A stretch of DNA of 64,000 bases from Veillonella sp. (GTDB lineage: Bacteria; Bacillota_C; Negativicutes; Veillonellales; Veillonellaceae), in assembly GCA_018367495.1 (NCBI GenBank), contig JAGZGB010000001.1, forward strand, positions 14,882 through 78,881, read 5' to 3'. Below, piece after piece: positions 26,557-37,380 of this stretch (position 1 is its first letter; each line of letters opens with the position of its first letter). The position numbers and the translations under genes were made by a program. Below the pieces are notes generated by a model, which was given only the letters and a program-made list of their open reading frames with translations, was not told the DNA's origin and made no database searches.

Positions 26557-27951
26557 TTATTGTAATTCATCCAATGTATCACGCAATTGTGACATTTCAT
26601 CAAGAGCTTTTGCAACCCCTTTGATAACAGCATATCGCGGAGACTCTACCAAATAAGATGCAACACCGACAGAACGTGTAATAACACGATCTAAACCATC
26701 GATGAGAGCACCGCCACCGGTTAGAATGATTCCATGATCATTAATGGCAGCCACTAGTTCTGGTGGTGTTTTTTCTAAAATCGATTTAATACCTTCTAGA
26801 ATATTCATCACTTGCGCCTCTAAGGCACGTTGAATTTCCAGGGAATTAATTGTAATCGACTTAGGCAATCCAGAGCTTGCATCACGCCCTTTAACCTCTA
26901 TAGTTCGTTCCTTAGCACGTCGATCTACGGTGCCAACAGAAATCTTTATCTTTTCTGCTGTTAACGGTCCAATAACAAGTCTCTTCTTACGACGTATATA
27001 ACGGATAATAGATTCATTGAAGGAATCTCCCCCAATACGAAGGGACTCACTCACAACTACGCCGGTATCGCAAAGAACAGCAATATCAGTAGTACCGCCA
27101 CCTACATCGACAACCATAGCTCCAACTTGATCAGCATCATTGAGACCTGTGCCCATAGCTGCCGCTAATGGTTCCTCTATAAGAACAGTCTTTTTAGCGC
27201 CTGTTCTAAGTAACGCCTCTAAAATAGCACGTTTTTCAACAGGTGTTATTCCAGATGGCACACATACGATAATACGCGTTTTCATCAATCTAGAAGCAGG
27301 TACAACTGATCGAATAAAGTATTTTAACATAAACTCCGTCATATCATAGTCCGCAATAGCACCAGCTTGAACAGGGCGAATAACTGATATTCCTTTAGGC
27401 GTACGTCCGATCATAGTACGTGCAGCTTCGCCTAATGCTAGAATATCACCTGTTTTATCATCTCTTGCAATATAAGCAGGCTCATCTAAAACTAACCCCT
27501 TACCTTTAGCGAAAATAAGAATATTCTCAGTTCCTAAATCGATACCTAAATCAAAGTTTAATGAACGATTTAATCGTCCCATTAAATCGCCAACTTGTTC
27601 AGGACGAACTAGACGCTTCAATGTCATAGCAGGAGTCGTTTTAGCAATAGCTACTGTCTCACGATTACGACGCTCAACACGGCGCATTTTGGTGACTTTA
27701 ACCATAGCTTCGCGCATATTGGAAGCTAAATGGCTAGCTTGCTTTGCTACGCCCTCTGAAAGCTTCGTAGACTTTCGTTTTGTCCTCCGTAATGGTTTAC
27801 GATTAGAATTAGTTTTAGCATTTTCAACCTTTGCAGCGCCTAAGTTTTGTTGCTCGTTGTATAAAGCCGGCCCTTTTGAGCGCCGGCTTCGTTTCTTTTT
27901 ATTCTGTTTTGGCTCTGTACTTTTATTCGTCAACCCGAACAATATCAGCAC
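26557..27951 (-). CDS. mreB: MreB-family actin homologue with long basic N-terminal extension
   Basis: Cytoskeletal ATPase that organises wall synthesis in rod-shaped bacteria. The 464-residue frame has a normal MreB core (about 132-464) with phosphate-1 [12 protein letters not shown], phosphate-2 [14 protein letters not shown] and an adenosine motif near [11 protein letters not shown]. The first 131 residues are extra and very basic: 32 Lys/Arg against 8 Glu in the first 120. The frame overlaps murA by 29 bp. GTG 27951 opens it, but TTG 27942, six bases after AGGTG, may be the true start. No mreC or mreD is adjacent. Confidence 0.9.
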   Translation of the reverse strand: MLILFGLTNKSTEPKQNKKKRSRRSKGPALYNEQQNLGAAKVENAKTNSNRKPLRRTKRKSTKLSEGVAKQASHLASNMREAMVKVTKMRRVERRNRETVAIAKTTPAMTLKRLVRPEQVGDLMGRLNRSLNFDLGIDLGTENILIFAKGKGLVLDEPAYIARDDKTGDILALGEAARTMIGRTPKGISVIRPVQAGAIADYDMTEFMLKYFIRSVVPASRLMKTRIIVCVPSGITPVEKRAILEALLRTGAKKTVLIEEPLAAAMGTGLNDADQVGAMVVDVGGGTTDIAVLCDTGVVVSESLRIGGDSFNESIIRYIRRKKRLVIGPLTAEKIKISVGTVDRRAKERTIEVKGRDASSGLPKSITINSLEIQRALEAQVMNILEGIKSILEKTPPELVAAINDHGIILTGGGALIDGLDRVITRSVGVASYLVESPRYAVIKGVAKALDEMSQLRDTLDELQ

Positions 27952-29188
27952 CTAACCTTTGCAATTTACCTACGAAATCATCATAACCACGGTCGATATG
28001 ATGTAGACGACCAACTTCAGTTCTACCTTCTGCAGTCAGCGCAGCACAAACAAGAGCCGCACCTGCACGCAAGTCTGTAGCATTAACTACAGCACCATGT
28101 AAACGTGGCATACCTTCTACAATCGCTTGACGATTGTCTATATCGATATGGGCACCCATTTTGCGAAGTTCTGCAACGTGCATGAAGCGATTTTCAAATA
28201 CAGTTTCTGTTACAGTACTTGTTCCTTCAGCGATTGTAGTAAGCGCCATAAATTGAGCTTGCATATCTGTTGGGAATCCAGGGTATGGCAATGTTTTGAT
28301 ATCAACAGCTTTAATGCCTTTGCCAGTGCTGATAACTCGAATGCCATCAATTTCTTCCTCTACAGTAACGCCAGCTTCTTTTAACTTAGCTACTACTGGT
28401 TTCAAATGTTCTGGCAATGCATTTTCTACAAATACGTCGCCACCAGCCATAGCAGCAGCAATCAAATATGTACCAGCTTCGATACGGTCAGGAATAACCG
28501 TATGAATTGCACCATGTAATTGAGGCACACCTTCAATACGGATTACATTTGTACCAGCACCGCGAATATTAGCGCCCATTGCATTCAAGAATGTTGCTAA
28601 ATCAACGATTTCAGGTTCTTCCGCAGCATTTTCGATAACAGTTTTACCTTCAGCCATGGAAGCTGCCATAATTACGTTTTCTGTAGCCCCTACACTTGGG
28701 AAATCCAAGTAGATTTGAGTGCCTTTAAGACCTTCTGGAGCATGAGCATATACATAATCTTCAGTAATTTCAATTTTAGCACCTAGCGCTTCGAACGCTT
28801 TTAGGTGAAGATCGATAGGACGTGCACCAATCGCACAACCACCTGGCATGGAAATTTTAGCCTCACCTTTGCGCGCCAAAAGTGGCCCCATCACAAGGAA
28901 AGATGCACGCATTTTGCGTACAAGCTCATAAGGAGCTTCCGTAGCAGTCAATGTAGACGCATCGAAAATAATTTCATCATCTGCTTTATTACGAGTAATT
29001 TTAACCCCCAAAGACTCGATAACTTGGCAAATTGTACCTACATCTTCCAAATTCGGAATTTCAAGTAATTTACTAGGTGTTGATGCTAGCAAAGTACCGG
29101 CAATAATAGGGAGTACCGCATTTTTAGCACTACTAACACGTACACGGCCTTCCAACCGGTTGCCACCTTGAATGATTAGCTTTTCCAA
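27923..29188 (-). CDS. murA: UDP-N-acetylglucosamine 1-carboxyvinyltransferase MurA
   Basis: First committed step of peptidoglycan synthesis: adds enolpyruvyl to UDP-GlcNAc in the cytoplasm. It has 421 residues in two similar inside-out alpha/beta domains. The catalytic and fosfomycin-binding Cys 118 lies in [11 protein letters not shown], and the N-terminal SAKNAVLPI carries the conserved Lys and Asn. ATG 29188 is preceded by AGGAGG. It is transcribed just ahead of mreB, which begins inside its 3' end. Confidence 0.96.
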   Translation of the reverse strand: MEKLIIQGGNRLEGRVRVSSAKNAVLPIIAGTLLASTPSKLLEIPNLEDVGTICQVIESLGVKITRNKADDEIIFDASTLTATEAPYELVRKMRASFLVMGPLLARKGEAKISMPGGCAIGARPIDLHLKAFEALGAKIEITEDYVYAHAPEGLKGTQIYLDFPSVGATENVIMAASMAEGKTVIENAAEEPEIVDLATFLNAMGANIRGAGTNVIRIEGVPQLHGAIHTVIPDRIEAGTYLIAAAMAGGDVFVENALPEHLKPVVAKLKEAGVTVEEEIDGIRVISTGKGIKAVDIKTLPYPGFPTDMQAQFMALTTIAEGTSTVTETVFENRFMHVAELRKMGAHIDIDNRQAIVEGMPRLHGAVVNATDLRAGAALVCAALTAEGRTEVGRLHHIDRGYDDFVGKLQRLGADIVRVDE

Positions 29189-29320
29189 CAGAATTCCTCC
29201 TACACTTTATATCGATCATCTTGTATGAACTACAAGACGTTGTATTTATAACGTCATATACTAAATGTTATTATACTATTTTTCGATATATCTCATCAAG
29301 AGACTGTGAGAAAATACTGA

Positions 29321-29346
29321 GAAAAAAGCCCCTCATTTTGAGGGGC
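29321..29346 (-). terminator. Terminator after glpX
   Basis: Stem GCCCCTCA/TGAGGGGC (29328-29346) with a short loop, eight bases past the glpX stop, followed on the minus strand by six T. Confidence 0.92.
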
Positions 29347-29353
29347 CAAATTC

Positions 29354-30316
29354 TTATTTTGCTTTTAAGGATTTTAACTTGTCATCCATATGCACTGTAT
29401 CTAAGAAACGAACAGTACCTGTTTTGGAACGCATTACGATAGTATGTGTACGCGCACCACCTGGGAAGTATTGAATAGCATTCAATAAGTTACCGCGAGT
29501 AATAGCAGTAGCAGCAAAGATAACATCATCTGTACGAACTAAATCATCCAATGTAAGTACTTGATTTACATCGGTAATACCCATTTCATGACAACGACGA
29601 ATTTCTTCTTCTGTTTCTGGTTTCAAGCGTGCTTGCATATCGCCACCTACGCATTTTAAAGCTGCCGCAGCCAATACGCCTTCTGGTGCACCACCAGTAC
29701 CAACAACCATGTGCACACCAGAACCTTCAATACAACATTCCATAGCTGGGTTAACATCGCCATCAGAAATTAACATAATACGTGCACCAAGATCACGCGC
29801 TTCTTTCATCAAGCCATGATGACGCTCACGATCAAGCATTACAAGTGTAATTTCATCAACATTGCGATTCATTTTTGCAGCTACATTTTTAATATTTTCT
29901 GTTAAAGATTTAGTAATATCAATAGCACCTGCACCACGAGGACCAACACAAAGTTTTTCCATATACATATCTGGCGCATGTAACAAACCACCTTTTTCAG
30001 CAATAGCCATAACTGCAATCGCACCATTTTGGCCTTTTGCAATCAAGTTTGTGCCTTCGATAGGATCAACTGCGATGTCTACTTCTGGGCCACCCGCACC
30101 TACATGTTCACCAATGTAAAGCATAGGTGCTTCATCGATTTCACCTTCGCCAATAACAACTGTACCAGAAATACGAACAGAATCAAATGCTTGACGCATT
30201 GCGTCTACAGCCAAACCATCCGCTGCATCCTTTTGACCACGACCGAGCAAACGACCACTGCGCAAAGCTGCCGCTTCAACGACACGAGCAAATTCCAAAG
30301 ATAATGTACGATCCAT
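29354..30316 (-). CDS. glpX: Class II fructose-1,6-bisphosphatase
   Basis: Gluconeogenic phosphatase, fitting an organism that grows on lactate and builds sugars from it. It has 320 residues, the GlpX/class II size. The metal and substrate motifs are visible: GEGEIDEAP, DPIEGTN and GTGGAPEG. It follows the transaldolase-like gene by 66 bases and has its own terminator. Confidence 0.95.
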   Translation of the reverse strand: MDRTLSLEFARVVEAAALRSGRLLGRGQKDAADGLAVDAMRQAFDSVRISGTVVIGEGEIDEAPMLYIGEHVGAGGPEVDIAVDPIEGTNLIAKGQNGAIAVMAIAEKGGLLHAPDMYMEKLCVGPRGAGAIDITKSLTENIKNVAAKMNRNVDEITLVMLDRERHHGLMKEARDLGARIMLISDGDVNPAMECCIEGSGVHMVVGTGGAPEGVLAAAALKCVGGDMQARLKPETEEEIRRCHEMGITDVNQVLTLDDLVRTDDVIFAATAITRGNLLNAIQYFPGGARTHTIVMRSKTGTVRFLDTVHMDDKLKSLKAK

Positions 30317-30382
30317 AATAGGCCTCCTTATAAGTCCTGTGTGTATTGTAATATGACTCTTACATCGAGCCGAATACTTAAC

Positions 30383-31027
30383 TTATTGATTAGCTTGTTT
30401 CCAATCTGCCATGAACTTCTCAAGTCCTGCATCCGTCAATGGATGTTTCATAGCTTGCATAAGTACTTTGAATGGCACTGTAGCAATATGAGCACCCGCT
30501 TTAGCACATTGAATGATATGCAATGGTGTTCTCACACTAGCTGCAATAATTTCAGTTTCAATACTATGAATAACAAATATATCTGCAATGTCTTGAATTA
30601 ATGTAAGACCATCCATGCTGATATCATCAATGCGTCCAACAAATGGACTCACATAGGTAGCACCTGCACGAGCAGCTAACAAAGCTTGGTTAGCAGAGAA
30701 GATTAATGTTACATTAGTTTTAATACCTTCTTTGCTTAAAACTGCAACAGCTTTAAGACCTTCTGAAGTCATAGGCACTTTGATAACTACATTAGAGCCT
30801 AATTTTACAAGCTCATGAGCTTCTGCAATCATACCTTCTGCATCAGAAGCAATAACCTCTGCACTTACAGGGCCCGCTACAAAATTAGCGATTTCAGAAA
30901 TAACTTGTTTTAAATCTCGTTTAGCTTTCACAATAAGAGATGGGTTAGTAGTAACGCCATCGATAAAACCAAAAGCATAGGCTTCTTTAATCTCATCAAA
31001 TTCTGCGGTATCAATAAAGAACTTCAT
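30383..31027 (-). CDS. Small transaldolase / fructose-6-phosphate aldolase family (TalC/MipB)
   Basis: A short class I aldolase of the TalC/FSA subfamily. It has 214 residues from ATG 31027, which is preceded by GGGGGG; a TTG one codon earlier is less likely. The Schiff-base Lys 83 lies in VIKVPMT. The N-terminal [13 protein letters not shown] and TTNPSLI are also typical. It sits between serS and glpX, fitting pentose/gluconeogenic carbon flow. Transaldolase and fructose-6-phosphate aldolase activity cannot be separated by reading. Confidence 0.88.
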   Translation of the reverse strand: MKFFIDTAEFDEIKEAYAFGFIDGVTTNPSLIVKAKRDLKQVISEIANFVAGPVSAEVIASDAEGMIAEAHELVKLGSNVVIKVPMTSEGLKAVAVLSKEGIKTNVTLIFSANQALLAARAGATYVSPFVGRIDDISMDGLTLIQDIADIFVIHSIETEIIAASVRTPLHIIQCAKAGAHIATVPFKVLMQAMKHPLTDAGLEKFMADWKQANQ

Positions 31028-31040
31028 CAAATGCCCCCTC

Positions 31041-32321
31041 TTATTTTGCTGCCTTGATTACTTCTACGCCACCCATGTAAGGCACAAGGACCTTAGGAAT
31101 CACAACAGAACCATCAGCTTGTTGGTAATTTTCCAAGATAGCTGCTACTGTACGACCTACTGCAAGACCAGAACCATTTAATGTATGAAGGAATTCTGGC
31201 TTACCTTTAGGTCCACGACGGAATTTAATATTTGCACGACGAGCTTGGAAATCAGTCATATTAGAGCAAGAAGAAATCTCTCTATACTTGCCTTGAGCTG
31301 GCATCCATACCTCTACATCATATGTTTTAGCAGAACCAAAGCCAATATCACCTGTACAAAGTGTAATTACACGGAATGGTAACTCCAATAAGCGCAATAC
31401 TTCTTCTGCATTATCAGTCAATGTTTCTAATTCTTTGTAAGAATCTTCAGGTTTAGCTAATTTAACCATTTCAACCTTGTTGAATTGATGTTGACGGATA
31501 AGACCACGTGTATCACGGCCTGCAGAACCTGCTTCAGCACGGAAGCACGCAGTAAATGCAGTATAGTATTTCGGCAATTCCTCTTCGCTCAAGATTTCAC
31601 CGCTATGATAGTTAGTCAATGTAACCTCTGCAGTAGGGATCAAGAAGTATTCTGTATCCTCTACATGATACATATCTTCAGCAAACTTAGGTAATTGGCC
31701 AGTGCCTGTCAATGTCTCACGAGTTACCATATATGGAGTCATCATTTCAGTGTAGCCTTGTTTGTCTACATGAAGATCAACCATAAAATTAATAAGAGCA
31801 CGTTCTAAACGAGCACCTAACCCTTTATATACAGTAAAACGAGCACCACTCATTTTACCCGCACGATTGAAATCTAATATATCAAGATTTTCACCTAGAT
31901 CCCAGTGTGCTTGTATATCAAAGTCAAATTGACGTGGTTCGCCCCATTTACGTTGTTCCACATTTTCATCTTCATCAGCACCAACAGGAACAGATGCATC
32001 GCACATGTTTGGCAACATCAACGCCGCATCACGTAATTTTGCTTCTACACCGCGAATACGATTATCAAGCTCAGAAATATCATCGCCTACTTTTTTCATT
32101 TCTGCGATTTTATCATCCGCATTTTCCTTATTTCGTTTTAATTGGCTAATTTCTTCAGTTACAGAGTTACGAAGAGCTTTTAATTCTTCCACCTTACCAA
32201 TTAACTGACGACGTTCATCATAAGCGGATACAAAGGTTTCCAAATCGCCTTTTGTATGGCGATTGTCTAGGTTTTGTTGCACTAAATCAATATTTTCACG
32301 GACAAATTTCAAGTCTAACAT
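31041..32321 (-). CDS. serS: Seryl-tRNA synthetase
   Basis: Charges tRNA-Ser. It has 426 residues from ATG 32321 (family start [10 protein letters not shown], with GATGAGG upstream); a TTG seven codons earlier can be ignored. An N-terminal long coiled-coil arm (about 25-105) binds tRNA and a class II catalytic core follows. Motif 2 contains [12 protein letters not shown] and motif 3 lies near [14 protein letters not shown]. The upstream gap is about 120 bases, too short for a T-box leader, so T-box control is unlikely. Confidence 0.96.
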   Translation of the reverse strand: MLDLKFVRENIDLVQQNLDNRHTKGDLETFVSAYDERRQLIGKVEELKALRNSVTEEISQLKRNKENADDKIAEMKKVGDDISELDNRIRGVEAKLRDAALMLPNMCDASVPVGADEDENVEQRKWGEPRQFDFDIQAHWDLGENLDILDFNRAGKMSGARFTVYKGLGARLERALINFMVDLHVDKQGYTEMMTPYMVTRETLTGTGQLPKFAEDMYHVEDTEYFLIPTAEVTLTNYHSGEILSEEELPKYYTAFTACFRAEAGSAGRDTRGLIRQHQFNKVEMVKLAKPEDSYKELETLTDNAEEVLRLLELPFRVITLCTGDIGFGSAKTYDVEVWMPAQGKYREISSCSNMTDFQARRANIKFRRGPKGKPEFLHTLNGSGLAVGRTVAAILENYQQADGSVVIPKVLVPYMGGVEVIKAAK

Positions 32322-32374
32322 ACTATAAACCTCATCTTCCAACTATGCTACGAACAATATATTTAATACGTTTA

Positions 32375-32403
32375 AGTATACCATATATTGGTGTATTTAT
32401 CAT
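32375..32403 (-). promoter_or_regulatory. Possible serS promoter
   Basis: Minus strand: -35 ATGATA (32398-32403), 17-base spacer, extended -10 TGGTATACT (TATACT at 32375-32380), about 55 bases before the serS ATG. Confidence 0.45.
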
Positions 32404-32444
32404 TAAATTATAAGTTGTCTACTAGTTTTGTAATTAATTTTATA

Positions 32445-33398
32445 CTATTCATCATCGTCTTCTTCTAGTAAATAATCTTTAGCCATCCATTTTCTGGTTC
32501 CTGTGAAGGAAATCGTTACCCATTTTTCCGAAGAGTTTCCTCCGATTTCTTGATCAATTTCATTGCGAATAGCATCGATTTCTGCAATTGTTTGATACGG
32601 AAAGCTCTTACGAACTAAAATATCAATTTCAATAATTCTAGTGTTACCATATACTTGTACGCTGGAAACATAATCTTTGAAATTGTACTTTTCCATATAA
32701 CGATCCATAATTTCCTGCACTTCATTGTGCAACGAAGTCGGTGCCCACCCCAACACTTGTTTTACAGATGGGATGATAATGCGGAACGCAGACGGTATCA
32801 TTTGCACCGCTAATACAACGAGAACAATGGGGTCAATATAAGATGCCCAATCAGCATATTCAGTTCCTTCTAACATGATAGCTACGACGAAACTGATTAA
32901 GATAGCTGCTTCTAACAAAGCATCAACATACCAACTTACATTATCAAATTTGATTAAGTTGGACTGCAGACTCTTATTAATGCGACGTACATATAAGTAA
33001 TATATTGTGTCCGCCACTGTAAAGAAGATAGCATAATAAATAGCGGGTCCAAAATCTACATGACGACCACCCGATATAAGATCTGTAATACCACTAGATA
33101 AGGCATAGATTACAATTAGTAATATAAAAAATCCTTCTACGGCCAATACTAAGGGCTCAAACTGCCAATATCCAAACTGAAAGCGCTTACTTGTTTCACG
33201 TGCTATTAACTTAGCTGTCATTAACATCATGATCTTAATAACAACATCGACAAAGGAAAATACACCATCTAATAAGACTGCACTAGATCCCGTAACAATC
33301 CCCATTATAGTACCACTTACTGCTACAAGAGCCATCAAACCAACGGATTGCATCAGTAGCTTTTGTTCTATAGAACGCCTTGCGCCTAATATATCCAT
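32445..33398 (-). CDS. Cation-diffusion-facilitator-like membrane protein
   Basis: A predicted divalent-cation/proton antiporter of the CDF fold. It has 317 residues from ATG 33398, which follows GGGGG; a GTG four codons earlier has no ribosome site. Six hydrophobic segments cover about 15-215, and a cytoplasmic domain (about 225-305) has the ferredoxin-like VSSVQVYGNTRIIEIDI pattern. Of the usual transmembrane metal ligands (DxxxD and HxxxD) only the second Asp of each pair is obvious (FSFVD, SWYVD), so metal choice is uncertain. It has no operon partner. Confidence 0.8.
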   Translation of the reverse strand: MDILGARRSIEQKLLMQSVGLMALVAVSGTIMGIVTGSSAVLLDGVFSFVDVVIKIMMLMTAKLIARETSKRFQFGYWQFEPLVLAVEGFFILLIVIYALSSGITDLISGGRHVDFGPAIYYAIFFTVADTIYYLYVRRINKSLQSNLIKFDNVSWYVDALLEAAILISFVVAIMLEGTEYADWASYIDPIVLVVLAVQMIPSAFRIIIPSVKQVLGWAPTSLHNEVQEIMDRYMEKYNFKDYVSSVQVYGNTRIIEIDILVRKSFPYQTIAEIDAIRNEIDQEIGGNSSEKWVTISFTGTRKWMAKDYLLEEDDDE

Positions 33399-33500
33399 CA
33401 AGTCCCCCACTTTCTTAATTTATATATCGTTTCATTATACACCAAGAAGATTGATGTGCAATATAAGGTCATACTCTTCAATCTAGCGAGATTAACTATA

Positions 33501-35690
33501 TTAAATAGATTTATCATATTCTTTTTTTAATACATAGCTATATGCTTTTTTATAGCCATCTGATTGTTCTGTAATGTATACACCTTGTATCTCTGGTGCA
33601 AAACCAGGCAGTTGATTAATACCTTCTTCTAAGGCTAAGAAATAGTCGCAAGCTGTCTTGGACCAACGCTCCCCTGGCTGTACACATATTACACCTGGCG
33701 GATACGGAAGAGCCCCTTCAAGGGCAATACGTCCTTCTGCTTCGCTTAGCGGTATTAAGTCTCCTTTATTTCGTTGGAACTCAAAATTTGCCTCTTGTGG
33801 ATTCATTACATAGTCAGGGAAGTATTCACGCGAGAATAATCGCTGTTGCAGAAGGCTTACATTTCTAGACTTATAAAAGTCATGCATTTCTTGGCATAAG
33901 TGACGAATGTGGTAGCCTTTATATTTATCTATATGACTATAGTAAATCGATGGCAATACCTCTTCCATCGGTGCATCGCGATCTATGAGTTCTTCAAATC
34001 GAATGAGTTCCGCCACGAGTGCATCCATTTTACGCTTAGATTCTGCCGGTGTCATAAGAAATAAGATTGTATTCAAATCACATTTTTCAGGGATAATTCG
34101 ATTTTCCCGTAAATAATTAGCAAGAATATTCGCAGGAATACCAAATTCTTCATATACTCCAGATTCCACATTGATTCCTGGTGTAATCAGTTGGAATTTG
34201 CAAGGATCGATGAAATACTGCCCTTCACCATAGCCCTTAAAAGAGTGCCACTTAGCCGCTGGCTCAAAAGCAAAATAATTTACATCCCCCGCCATATCGT
34301 GCGTATTTCCATCTTCCCATTTTTTGTCATGCACTATCGGTGGTACTAAAGGTCGGAGATATTTGCATTGTTTCAATACGTCTTTACGAGCATCAATAGC
34401 CACTTCAACACATTCACGCCATAGTTTTTGTCCCAACTCACCTTCATGGATTTTTGCATTTACATCGAGAGATGCAAACAGTGGATAAAATGGAGAAGTA
34501 GATGCATGCATCATAAAGGAGTTATTAAAACGTTTATGATCGACATAACGATCTTGCCCTTTTATATGGCTATCCTTTTTATGAATTTGAGATGTTTGTG
34601 AAAAGCCAGCTTGTTGCTTATGCACTGATTGAGTGACTAAAATTCCAGGATCATTTGGACCTAATTCTAACAGCAACGGACTACAATCTTTCATCATAGG
34701 GATAAACTGTTCATATCCAACCCAAGCAGAGTCAAAGAAAATATAATCACAAAGATGACCTATTTTATCTACTACTTGACGAGCATTATAAATCGTACCA
34801 TCATAGGTTCCCAATTGAATGACTGCTAATCGAATAGGGCGCTTTAAATTTGCTTTTTCAGGTGATTTTTCAGCCACTAATTGACGTATATAACTTTCAT
34901 CAAAGCAATGATCTAATATACCCCCAATAGAGCCGAAGGGATTACGTGATGTTTCAAGATATATAGGTGTAGCACCAGACATAACTAAACCACCATGGCA
35001 GATAGATTTATGATTGTTACGATCATATAAAATAATATCCCCTGGAGTTAAAAGAGCATTCAGTACTACCTTATTAGCTGAAGATGTACCATTCAACACA
35101 AAATAGGTTTTATCAGCATTATAAACTTTGGCTGCATGAGCTTGCGCATCATAAGCATAGCCTTCATGAATTAAGAGATCCCCTAATTTGACATCTGCAT
35201 TACAAAGGTCTGCTCTAAATATGTTTTCTCCAAAGAAATTGTAAAAAGCACGACCTGTAGGATGTTTATAGAAGAACTGGCCACCTTGATGTCCCGGGCA
35301 ATCAAACTGCAAATTTTGGTCTCCCACATAATCAGATAAAGCACTAAAAAATGGTGGTAAAATAGATGCTTCATAATTTGTCACAAGTTTCTCTATCTCT
35401 AATGTACAGTCGTCAATACTCATAGATGAGAGCTCTATAATGGACGTGATACGATTTTCATAAAGAGATATATCTTTAGATACATCAGATGTATCCAATC
35501 TTAGGACAATAAGAGGTATACCAAAGGAGCTAATTTGATTATTATTCACAAGCTCTAGCTCACCATCGCCGATAACAACAGCACCTACATCTATAAAATC
35601 TGTTTCAAAAATACCAACACATGTACGTCCCTCTATAGATTTAATTCTGGATTGTACGAAATCAGATAAAGCAACCTTTAAATGTTTCAC
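33501..35690 (-). CDS. Long-form ornithine decarboxylase-like enzyme (Orn/Lys/Arg decarboxylase family)
   Basis: PLP enzyme, fold type I, most like SpeC/SpeF ornithine decarboxylases. It has 729 residues with an N-terminal wing domain (about 1-105). The core contains CPGHQGGQF, NADKTYFVLNGTSS and DRNNHKS. The PLP Lys is in SVHKQQAGFSQ, and the C-terminal domain contains LPYPPGV. The product would be putrescine. Veillonella is known to attach putrescine or cadaverine to its peptidoglycan, which gives this enzyme a likely envelope role. Lysine specificity cannot be excluded. Confidence 0.88.
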   Translation of the reverse strand: MKHLKVALSDFVQSRIKSIEGRTCVGIFETDFIDVGAVVIGDGELELVNNNQISSFGIPLIVLRLDTSDVSKDISLYENRITSIIELSSMSIDDCTLEIEKLVTNYEASILPPFFSALSDYVGDQNLQFDCPGHQGGQFFYKHPTGRAFYNFFGENIFRADLCNADVKLGDLLIHEGYAYDAQAHAAKVYNADKTYFVLNGTSSANKVVLNALLTPGDIILYDRNNHKSICHGGLVMSGATPIYLETSRNPFGSIGGILDHCFDESYIRQLVAEKSPEKANLKRPIRLAVIQLGTYDGTIYNARQVVDKIGHLCDYIFFDSAWVGYEQFIPMMKDCSPLLLELGPNDPGILVTQSVHKQQAGFSQTSQIHKKDSHIKGQDRYVDHKRFNNSFMMHASTSPFYPLFASLDVNAKIHEGELGQKLWRECVEVAIDARKDVLKQCKYLRPLVPPIVHDKKWEDGNTHDMAGDVNYFAFEPAAKWHSFKGYGEGQYFIDPCKFQLITPGINVESGVYEEFGIPANILANYLRENRIIPEKCDLNTILFLMTPAESKRKMDALVAELIRFEELIDRDAPMEEVLPSIYYSHIDKYKGYHIRHLCQEMHDFYKSRNVSLLQQRLFSREYFPDYVMNPQEANFEFQRNKGDLIPLSEAEGRIALEGALPYPPGVICVQPGERWSKTACDYFLALEEGINQLPGFAPEIQGVYITEQSDGYKKAYSYVLKKEYDKSI

Positions 35691-35782
35691 AGCATCCTCC
35701 TTTCATAGCTTTGGATTTCACTCTACATATACTATCAGAATACATATAGAATAAATCACAGTATTCAAAACATATAATGAAT

Positions 35783-35815
35783 AAAAAAGCCCCCTACTCA
35801 AAGAATAGGGAGCCT
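35783..35815 (-). terminator. Terminator after lysS
   Basis: GC-rich stem (GGCTCCCTA against TAGGGGGC, one mismatch) past the lysS stop, followed on the minus strand by six T. Confidence 0.85.
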
Positions 35816-35827
35816 TTTGCTTTTAGA

Positions 35828-37351
35828 TTATTCAGCTGCTTCTTCTTCAGCTTCAATATGCTTAGGAGCTTCTGGTTTCATCAACGGGAACAACAATACA
35901 TCGCGGATGGATGCAGAGTCTGTCAAGAACATAACAAGACGGTCAATACCAACACCTAAACCCGCTGTTGGCGGTAAACCGTATTCGAGAGCTGTAACAA
36001 AGTCTTCATCCATTCGGTGAGCTTCATCATCGCCAGCTTCGCGTTCTTTCAATTGATCCAAGAAACGTTGTTTTTGGTCGATTGGGTCATTTAACTCGGA
36101 GAAGCCATTTGCTAATTCACGACCATAAATGAATGCTTCAAAACGTTCTGTAGCCAATGGATTTTCACGACTTGCTTTCGCAAGTGGAGAAATTTCTTTC
36201 GGATGACCATATACGATAGTTGGTTGAATCAAGTTTTCTTCTACATAATCTTCGAAGCAAAGATTTAAGATTTTACCAACACCATCATTTTCTGTGTATT
36301 CTACATTTAAACGATCGGCAATAGCACGAGCTTCTTCTACAGTAGTAACTGCATCAAAGTCTTCACCAGTGTATTTTTTTACACCTTCAGCCATTGTGAT
36401 ACGATTCCAAGGTGGAGTCAAATTGATTTCTGTACCTTGATATGTAATTTCTTGTGTACCTAGAACTTCTTGAGCACAGTAAGACACAAGATTTTCAGTT
36501 AAGCGAATTGCATCCTCAACATCGCCATAAGCTTGGTAAGATTCAATAGTAGTGAACTCTGGGTTATGACGGTTGTCGATACCTTCGTTACGGAAACAAC
36601 GGTTCATTTCGAATACGCGATCCATACCACCAACGATCAAACGTTTGAGGTACAATTCTGGTGCAATACGCATGTAAATATCGATATCAAGCGCATTATG
36701 GTGTGTGATAAATGGACGAGCAGCAGCACCACCAGGGATAGCATGCATCATTGGTGTTTCTACTTCCATGAAACCATCATGCATCATGTATTCACGAATT
36801 TTAGCAACAATTTGGGAACGTTTAACAAATGTATCACGCACTTCAGGATTTACAATCAAATCAACATAACGTTGACGGTAACGAAGTTCTGTATCTTTTA
36901 AACCATGCCATTTTTCAGGTAATGGACGTAAAGATTTAGACAACAAGGTTAATTTATTAACTTTAATTGTAACTTCCCCCGTATGAGTTTTAAATACGTG
37001 ACCTTCTACACCGACGATATCACCGATATCGAGCATTTTTACGTATTTATAGTTATCTTCGCCCAAGACATCTTTACGGAAGTATACTTGAATATCACCA
37101 GATTTATCACGCACATTCGCAAATGCCGTTTTACCATGGGAACGAATTGTCATCAATCGACCTGCAATAACTACAGGTTGACCGTCATATTTCAAGAAGA
37201 AGTCATCTTTGATTTCTTTTGCATTATCTTTTACAACAAAACGTTGACCAAATGGATAGATACCATCTGCTTCGTATTCAGCCAATTTGTCGCGGCGAAT
37301 TTGCATTTGCTCATTCAGCTCTTCTTGTACATTTTTAATTTCTTCACTCAT
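35828..37351 (-). CDS. lysS: Lysyl-tRNA synthetase (class II)
   Basis: Charges tRNA-Lys. It has 507 residues: an N-terminal OB-fold anticodon-binding domain (about 55-165) and a class II catalytic domain. Motif 2 contains RCFRNEGID and motif 3 contains [11 protein letters not shown]. It follows greA by 29 bases, an arrangement common in Firmicutes. A short acidic tail ends the protein. Confidence 0.96.
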   Translation of the reverse strand: MSEEIKNVQEELNEQMQIRRDKLAEYEADGIYPFGQRFVVKDNAKEIKDDFFLKYDGQPVVIAGRLMTIRSHGKTAFANVRDKSGDIQVYFRKDVLGEDNYKYVKMLDIGDIVGVEGHVFKTHTGEVTIKVNKLTLLSKSLRPLPEKWHGLKDTELRYRQRYVDLIVNPEVRDTFVKRSQIVAKIREYMMHDGFMEVETPMMHAIPGGAAARPFITHHNALDIDIYMRIAPELYLKRLIVGGMDRVFEMNRCFRNEGIDNRHNPEFTTIESYQAYGDVEDAIRLTENLVSYCAQEVLGTQEITYQGTEINLTPPWNRITMAEGVKKYTGEDFDAVTTVEEARAIADRLNVEYTENDGVGKILNLCFEDYVEENLIQPTIVYGHPKEISPLAKASRENPLATERFEAFIYGRELANGFSELNDPIDQKQRFLDQLKEREAGDDEAHRMDEDFVTALEYGLPPTAGLGVGIDRLVMFLTDSASIRDVLLFPLMKPEAPKHIEAEEEAAE

Positions 37352-37380
37352 GTTATCGCCTCTTCGTCAGTAAATGAAAA

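Noticed and set aside
26557..27951. mreB as a fusion of two genes or a frameshift
   Set aside because: The frame is continuous and the basic extension has no domain of its own. A start-site error would remove only a few residues unless an internal start near residue 109 or 124 is used.
32322..32444. T-box leader upstream of serS
   Set aside because: The gap is only about 120 bases, with no visible specifier or T-box sequence and no terminator.
37355..37380. Riboswitch or T-box before lysS
   Set aside because: Only 29 bases separate greA and lysS. They appear to be one transcript.
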